Origin: Tahibacter soli
Lineage (GTDB): Bacteria > Pseudomonadota > Gammaproteobacteria > Xanthomonadales > Rhodanobacteraceae
Assembly: GCF_025717065.2 (NCBI RefSeq)
Contig: NZ_JAOVZO020000019.1
Coordinates: forward strand, 372,001-436,000
DNA: 64,000 nt
Direction of reading: 5' to 3'
Below are positions 59,744 to 64,000 of this stretch, in pieces. The translations under genes and the position numbers were made by a program. A model generated the notes under the pieces. It saw nothing but the letters and a program-made list of their open reading frames with translations. It was not told the DNA's origin and did not search any database. Every line of letters begins with the position of its first letter. Position 1 is the stretch's first letter.

Positions 59744-62113
59744 ATGTCGGCCCCCTCGTACCGCTTCGGCGAATTTCGCGTCGATCCCGCAACGCGCAGG
59801 CTATGGAAAGGCGAAGACGGCGTCGCGCTGCGGCCGAAGGTGTTCGACTGCATCGTGTATCTCATCGAGCATCGCGATCGCGCGGTCGGCCGCGACGAGC
59901 TGATCTCGGCGGTCTGGGGCAAGGTCGACATCACCGACGGCGTGCTCGGACAGACGATCCTGCAGGCGCGCCGCAGCCTCGACGATACCGGCAAGGAACA
60001 GACCACCGTCCGCACGGTGCAGGGCTTCGGCTACCACTGGGTCGCGAAGGTCGACGTCGTCGAGCCGCCGATGCCGACCGCCGTCGCGATCGCGGTTCCC
60101 GTCGCGGCGACGCCCGTCGAAGCGTCGCCGCTCGCGCCTGTCGCGCCGCCGCGCCGTCGACGCACGCTCGTCGCCGCGATCGCGGCCGCTCTCGTGGTCG
60201 CGCCGCTCGCCGCGTATGTCGTCTGGCGCGAGCGTCCGACCGCCACCGCGCCCGCGACGCCGACGATCGCCGCGTCGCAGGCGTCGGCGCTCGTGCTGCC
60301 GGTCGTCGTCGAAGGCGTCGGCGACAGTCCCGCGTGGATACGGCTCGGCGCGATGGATCTCGTCGCTGACCGGCTGCATGCCGCGGGTCTGCGCGTCGTG
60401 CCGAGCGACAACGTGGTGATGCTCGCCGGCCGCCTCGGCGCCGCGCCCGGCACGACCGACATCGGCGCGATGCTGCGCGCGACGCGCGCGACGGTCGCCG
60501 TCGAGCCGCGCGCGCGGCGCACCGCGCAGGGCTGGCGCATGTCGCTGACGACGCCGCTCGGCGCGACGCCGCCGATCTCCGTGCACGGCGAAGGCACCGA
60601 CGTGCTCGACGCCGCACGCGTCGCGGCCGACGAACTCGCGCGCGCGCTCGGCTACCGCCCGCCCGCGGGCGGCACCGGCGACGGCGCCGATCTCGCGATG
60701 CTGCTGACGCAGGTCGACGCCGCGGTGCTGTCGGGCCAGCTCGATCAGGCGAGGCAGCTGCTCGAAAGCGCCGGCGCGGAAGCGCTCGCGCGGCCCGACC
60801 TGCGCTTCCAGCTCGCCCGCATCGACTACGAAGGGGGCCGCCTCGATACGGCCGAAGCGGCGTTCCGGCAGATCGCCGCCGACGTGTCCCCCGAGGCCGA
60901 CCGCACGATGCGCGCCCGCGCGCTCAACGGGCTCGGCGCCGTCGCGTTCAAGCGCGAGCGCTACGCCGACGCCGAACAGCTGTTCGGCGACGCGCTCGGG
61001 CTGCTCGACCGCGAACATCCTCGCGAACGCGGCATCGCGTACAACGGCCGCGCCGTGTCGCGCAACGCGCAGCGCCGTTTCGACGACGCGATGGCCGACT
61101 TCGCCGAAGCGCGCGTCGCGCTGGAGCTCGCCGGCGACAGCATCCACCTCGTGCTGGCCGACTCGAACCTCGGCGCGCTCAATTTCAACCGCGGCCGCTA
61201 CGCCGACGCGGCCGTGTCGCTCGCGCGCGCGGCCGAGCGTTTTGAATCTTTCCACGTGTACAACATGGAACTCATGACGCGAGTGAACCTCGCCAACGTG
61301 CAGACCGGCCTCGTCGACGTCGCCGGCGCGCAGGCGAACGCGCGCCGCATCGAGGCGCTGATTCCGCTGATGAACGACCCCAGCGACCAGAACAGCGGCC
61401 GTCTTTCGCTCGTGCATCTGCTGCGCGAGCGCGGCGCGCTGCGCACGGCCGACGAGGTGCTCAACCTCGTGCGCGCGGCCGCGCAGACCGATGCGACGGC
61501 CGCCGCGGCCGTCGGCGCGATCGACGCGCGGCAGGCGTTCGCCGACGGCGATCCGCGGCGCGCGACCGAGCTCGCCGCGCCGGTGCTCAAGCAACATGCC
61601 GAGCAGCTGTTTCCGCGCTTTCGCACGCAGACGCGCTACGTGCTCGTCGGTGCCTACGCGCGCAACGGCGATCTGGCCGCCGCGCAGCGCGAACTCGACG
61701 GCCTGCGCAAGGCGTCCGACGACGACCTCGTGCCGCCGGCACCGATGTATCTCGCGCTGGCACAGGCCGAGATCGCGCGCGCCGCCGGCACCGCCGACGC
61801 GGCGACGTCGGCATATGCCGAGGCGGTCGCCGCGGCCGAGGCCTCGCACATCCCGGCCGACGTGATCGAGGCGTGCGCGGCATATGCGGGCTACCTGCTC
61901 GAACGCGGCGAACTCGCGCGCGCGAGCGCCGTCGCCGAACGCGTGTCGCCATGGGTGCAGCAGAACTACGCGGCCGCGCTCGTGCAGCTCGCGCTGTACC
62001 ACGCGAGCGGCCTCGCGCCGGCATGGCGCACGGCGCTCGAACGTGCGCGCGCACTCGCCGGCGAACGCGCGATTCCGCCGGAACTCACGAAAGAACCCGT
62101 ACCCAGGTCGTAA
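59744..62113 (+). CDS. Membrane-bound winged-helix regulator with TPR domain (CadC-like)
   Basis: 789 residues. The N-terminal OmpR-type winged helix reads YRFGEFRVDPATRRLW, then LRPKVFDCIVYLIEHRDRAVGRDELISAVWG. The single membrane segment is near 145-165 (LVAAIAAALVVAPLAAYVVW). The remainder (about 200-780) is TPR-like helices, for example AFRQIAADVSPEADRTMRARALNGLGAVAFKRERYADAEQLF. It is a one-component sensor that binds DNA without a receiver. Targets are unknown; the neighbouring subtilase is a guess. ATG at 59744 opens the domain cleanly; ATG at 59720 is possible. Confidence 0.85.
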   Translation: MSAPSYRFGEFRVDPATRRLWKGEDGVALRPKVFDCIVYLIEHRDRAVGRDELISAVWGKVDITDGVLGQTILQARRSLDDTGKEQTTVRTVQGFGYHWVAKVDVVEPPMPTAVAIAVPVAATPVEASPLAPVAPPRRRRTLVAAIAAALVVAPLAAYVVWRERPTATAPATPTIAASQASALVLPVVVEGVGDSPAWIRLGAMDLVADRLHAAGLRVVPSDNVVMLAGRLGAAPGTTDIGAMLRATRATVAVEPRARRTAQGWRMSLTTPLGATPPISVHGEGTDVLDAARVAADELARALGYRPPAGGTGDGADLAMLLTQVDAAVLSGQLDQARQLLESAGAEALARPDLRFQLARIDYEGGRLDTAEAAFRQIAADVSPEADRTMRARALNGLGAVAFKRERYADAEQLFGDALGLLDREHPRERGIAYNGRAVSRNAQRRFDDAMADFAEARVALELAGDSIHLVLADSNLGALNFNRGRYADAAVSLARAAERFESFHVYNMELMTRVNLANVQTGLVDVAGAQANARRIEALIPLMNDPSDQNSGRLSLVHLLRERGALRTADEVLNLVRAAAQTDATAAAAVGAIDARQAFADGDPRRATELAAPVLKQHAEQLFPRFRTQTRYVLVGAYARNGDLAAAQRELDGLRKASDDDLVPPAPMYLALAQAEIARAAGTADAATSAYAEAVAAAEASHIPADVIEACAAYAGYLLERGELARASAVAERVSPWVQQNYAAALVQLALYHASGLAPAWRTALERARALAGERAIPPELTKEPVPRS

Positions 62114-62118
62114 ACGAA

Positions 62119-62148
62119 AAACCCGCGCGGCTCGCGCCGCGCGGGTTT
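62119..62148. terminator. strong bidirectional terminator
   Basis: AAACCCGCGCGGC (62119-62131) pairs with 62136-62148 in a perfect 13-bp stem with a TCGC loop. A-rich and T-rich flanks on both sides suit both directions. It lies between convergent genes ending at 62113 and 62169. Confidence 0.88.
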
Positions 62149-62168
62149 CTCTCGACACTACCCACGAC

Positions 62169-64000
62169 TCATTCGAACCCGTCGTCGAACAGCGAGTCGG
62201 GCCGGAAGAAATACACCGCGCCCTGATACGCGTTCGGCATGTAGTTCACGCCCATCGCGCCGATCACCGCCGTGCTCCCGTCCCAGCCGATCGCCCAGCC
62301 GAACCAGTTGTTGAATACGCCGTCGCTCGCCGTGATGGTGCTCGTGATGCTCCACTGCGCGCCCTGTTTGCGAATCGCGTGCACCGCGCCGCGCTGCGCC
62401 GCGCCGCCGACGGTCGCATACGGCTCGCCGATGAATCCGGTGTCGCCGCGCAGCATCGCCCGGTAGCCGAAGTTGTAGTACGCGCCCAGGTTCGGCGAGA
62501 CCAGCTTCTGCGTTTCGCTCCAGACGCCGTCCGTCGACGTGAACATGTACGCCGCGCCGGCGGCGGCGAGACCGGCGACCCTCGTACTCGACGTGCCGAC
62601 GAGCAGATTTGCGCCCGAGAGCGCGACCGCGCTGCCGAGCCGGGAGTCGGCGACGCCGTCGCTCGCGGTCAGCTTCTGCGCGAGGCTCCACTGGCCGGGC
62701 GTCGATTCGGTATACACGTACACGGCGCCGCGATTGGCGACGCCTGCGATGTCCGCGCCATTCGAGGCGACAGCGATCGTGCCGCCGTCGATCGCGACGT
62801 TGGCGCCGAAGTAGTCGAGCGTCGCGCCGTCGGCCGCGACGAGCTTCTGCGTCTGCGCCCACGTGCCGTTCGTGCGCGTGAAGACGTAGACCGCGCCCTG
62901 GTAGTTATGGCCGAGGTAAGGTGCGCCGCCGGCGCCGATCGCCGCGCGGTCGCCGCTCATCGAAATGCGGCCGAAATTGGCGCCGGGATAGGGATCGCTC
63001 GCGACGAGTTTCTGCGTCTGCGTCCAGGTGCCGTCCGCTTCGGTGAACACGTAGACCGCGCCGGCGCCGGCCGCGTTGCTGACGGTCGAGCCTTCGGCGC
63101 CGATCAACGCGGTATCGCCTTCGATAGCGATGGCGCTGCCGAAGTGCTGCTGGGCCGTACCGTCCGACGAGAGCAGCTTCTGGGCCTGCGTCCACGTGCC
63201 GTTGATGCGCTTGAACACATAGACCGCGCCGCGCTGGTCGACGCCGTTGATGCGCATGTTCGGCGAACCGACCAGCGCGACGTCGCCGCGCACGGCCGCC
63301 GACGTACCGAAGTAGCCGCCGTTCGTGCCGTCGCTCGGCGTCAGCTTCTGCCCTTCGACCCACACTTCCGCGTCGCCGACCGCGACCGGGAGCGCCGCCG
63401 ACGTGCTGCCGTCGTGGTTGGCGTCGCCGGTATACGTCGCGGTCAGCGTGCGCGCGCCGGCCGTCGCGAACGTGATCGCGCACTGTCCCGACGCGACCGT
63501 CGCGGTGCAGGTTTCGCCGCTGCTCGCGATGACGCTCACATCGCCCGTAACCGCACCCGCACCGGCGACGGCGTAGCCGACCGTCACCGGCTGGCCGGTC
63601 GTTGCCGGCGTCGCGCCGACGAGCGTCGTCGTCGTCGGCGCCTTCGCGATCGTGAGCATCTGCGACGCGCTCGCGCTCGCCGTGAAGTTCGCGTCGCCGG
63701 CATAGGCCGCGACGAGCGCGTGCGTGCCGGCCGTCAGCGACGACGCGGCGAGCGTGCACGCCCCTGCGGCGACCGGTGCGGTGCAACCCGCGGCACCGTC
63801 CACGGTAACGCCGACGTCGCCACCCGGCGTGCCCGCCCCGGGCGCGTTGACGGACAGCGCGAAGCCGGCGGCGACCGCGTCGCCGTAGACGGCCGTCGTC
63901 GGCGTCGCAGCGCCAAATGCCGTCGTCGTCGACGCGCGTTCGACGACGTGCGTCGCCGTCGCGCTGCTCGGCAGATAGTCGGGCGACGTGTGGCTCGCCG
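62169..64000 (-). CDS. Secreted Ig-like / FG-GAP-type beta-propeller protein (5' end beyond window)
   Basis: At least 610 residues, open to the window edge. Near the edge it has Ig-like (Big_3_5) strands: TTAVYGDAVAAGFALSVNAP, then AGTHALVAAYAGDANFTASAS. From about 330 residues before the end come seven blade-like repeats of the form 'Q-K-L-x(2)-SDG...FG...VAI-GD-x-AxVGA...GAVYVF', such as GTWTQAQKLLSSDGTAQQHFG. They resemble FG-GAP/integrin-alpha propeller blades. It ends SLFDDGFE, the same tail type as the M12B protease. Export is inferred from domain content; the signal lies outside. Confidence 0.85.
   Translation of the reverse strand, partial: ASHTSPDYLPSSATATHVVERASTTTAFGAATPTTAVYGDAVAAGFALSVNAPGAGTPGGDVGVTVDGAAGCTAPVAAGACTLAASSLTAGTHALVAAYAGDANFTASASASQMLTIAKAPTTTTLVGATPATTGQPVTVGYAVAGAGAVTGDVSVIASSGETCTATVASGQCAITFATAGARTLTATYTGDANHDGSTSAALPVAVGDAEVWVEGQKLTPSDGTNGGYFGTSAAVRGDVALVGSPNMRINGVDQRGAVYVFKRINGTWTQAQKLLSSDGTAQQHFGSAIAIEGDTALIGAEGSTVSNAAGAGAVYVFTEADGTWTQTQKLVASDPYPGANFGRISMSGDRAAIGAGGAPYLGHNYQGAVYVFTRTNGTWAQTQKLVAADGATLDYFGANVAIDGGTIAVASNGADIAGVANRGAVYVYTESTPGQWSLAQKLTASDGVADSRLGSAVALSGANLLVGTSSTRVAGLAAAGAAYMFTSTDGVWSETQKLVSPNLGAYYNFGYRAMLRGDTGFIGEPYATVGGAAQRGAVHAIRKQGAQWSITSTITASDGVFNNWFGWAIGWDGSTAVIGAMGVNYMPNAYQGAVYFFRPDSLFDDGFE

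Overview
The window is about 64 kb of very GC-rich DNA with dense coding and short intergenic gaps. It looks like a gammaproteobacterial chromosome, most likely Lysobacterales (Xanthomonadales), for example a Dokdonella-like member of the Rhodanobacteraceae. The clues are a split class II ribonucleotide reductase, an Ala/Lys-rich histone H1-like protein, winged-helix/TPR regulators, many secreted proteases, and exported proteins ending in an F-x-D/N-G-F-E tail. The genus is inference. No rRNA, tRNA, CRISPR array, transposase or phage gene was seen.

Layout. 1-9.9 kb: tail of an unknown gene, a class III CoA-transferase, an M48 peptidase, a Ser/Thr kinase with a TPR tail, a VapBC toxin-antitoxin pair with a palindromic operator, a decayed copy of the 3' end of the neighbouring PQQ-propeller gene that now holds a perfect 36-bp palindrome, the PQQ-propeller gene itself, and a secreted phospholipase A2-like protein. 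10-19.2 kb: a large M12B-type metalloprotease, a possible emfourin-type protease inhibitor, an ankyrin protein, an ECF sigma factor coupled to a membrane anti-sigma-like protein, and two tandem beta-lactamase-fold serine hydrolases.

19.3-26.8 kb is an arsenic-resistance island in two parts. The first is a Cys-rich MarR regulator, an ArsN1-type acetyltransferase (arsinothricin detoxification), a flavoprotein with a Cys-rich tail, and an MFS transporter. The second is arsR, a broken arsC, an intact arsC, a GAPDH and arsJ (arsenate efflux as 1-arseno-3-phosphoglycerate). Both regulator genes have operator-like palindromes across their start codons and promoters placed so that the transcripts would be leaderless. 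A near-identical MarR site precedes arsN1.

26.9-38.6 kb: two small unknown genes, a giant cyclic beta-1,2-glucan synthase, a triple-BON protein and a Crp/Fnr regulator. 38.9-43.1 kb: nrdJb and nrdJa with a histone H1-like gene between them and a NrdR-box-like palindrome upstream. 43.2-50 kb: a DegQ-like protease, a 157-bp element with terminal inverted repeats, a PstS-like periplasmic protein, a HAD hydrolase, an M17 aminopeptidase, a 140-bp composite palindrome and trpE. 50-64 kb: a polytopic membrane protein, two Sel1-like paralogues (one disrupted by two frameshifts), a two-component system resembling the 'dedicated sortase' type but without a sortase nearby, two tiny genes, a secreted subtilase, a winged-helix/TPR regulator, and the 3' part of a secreted Ig-like/beta-propeller protein that runs off the window.
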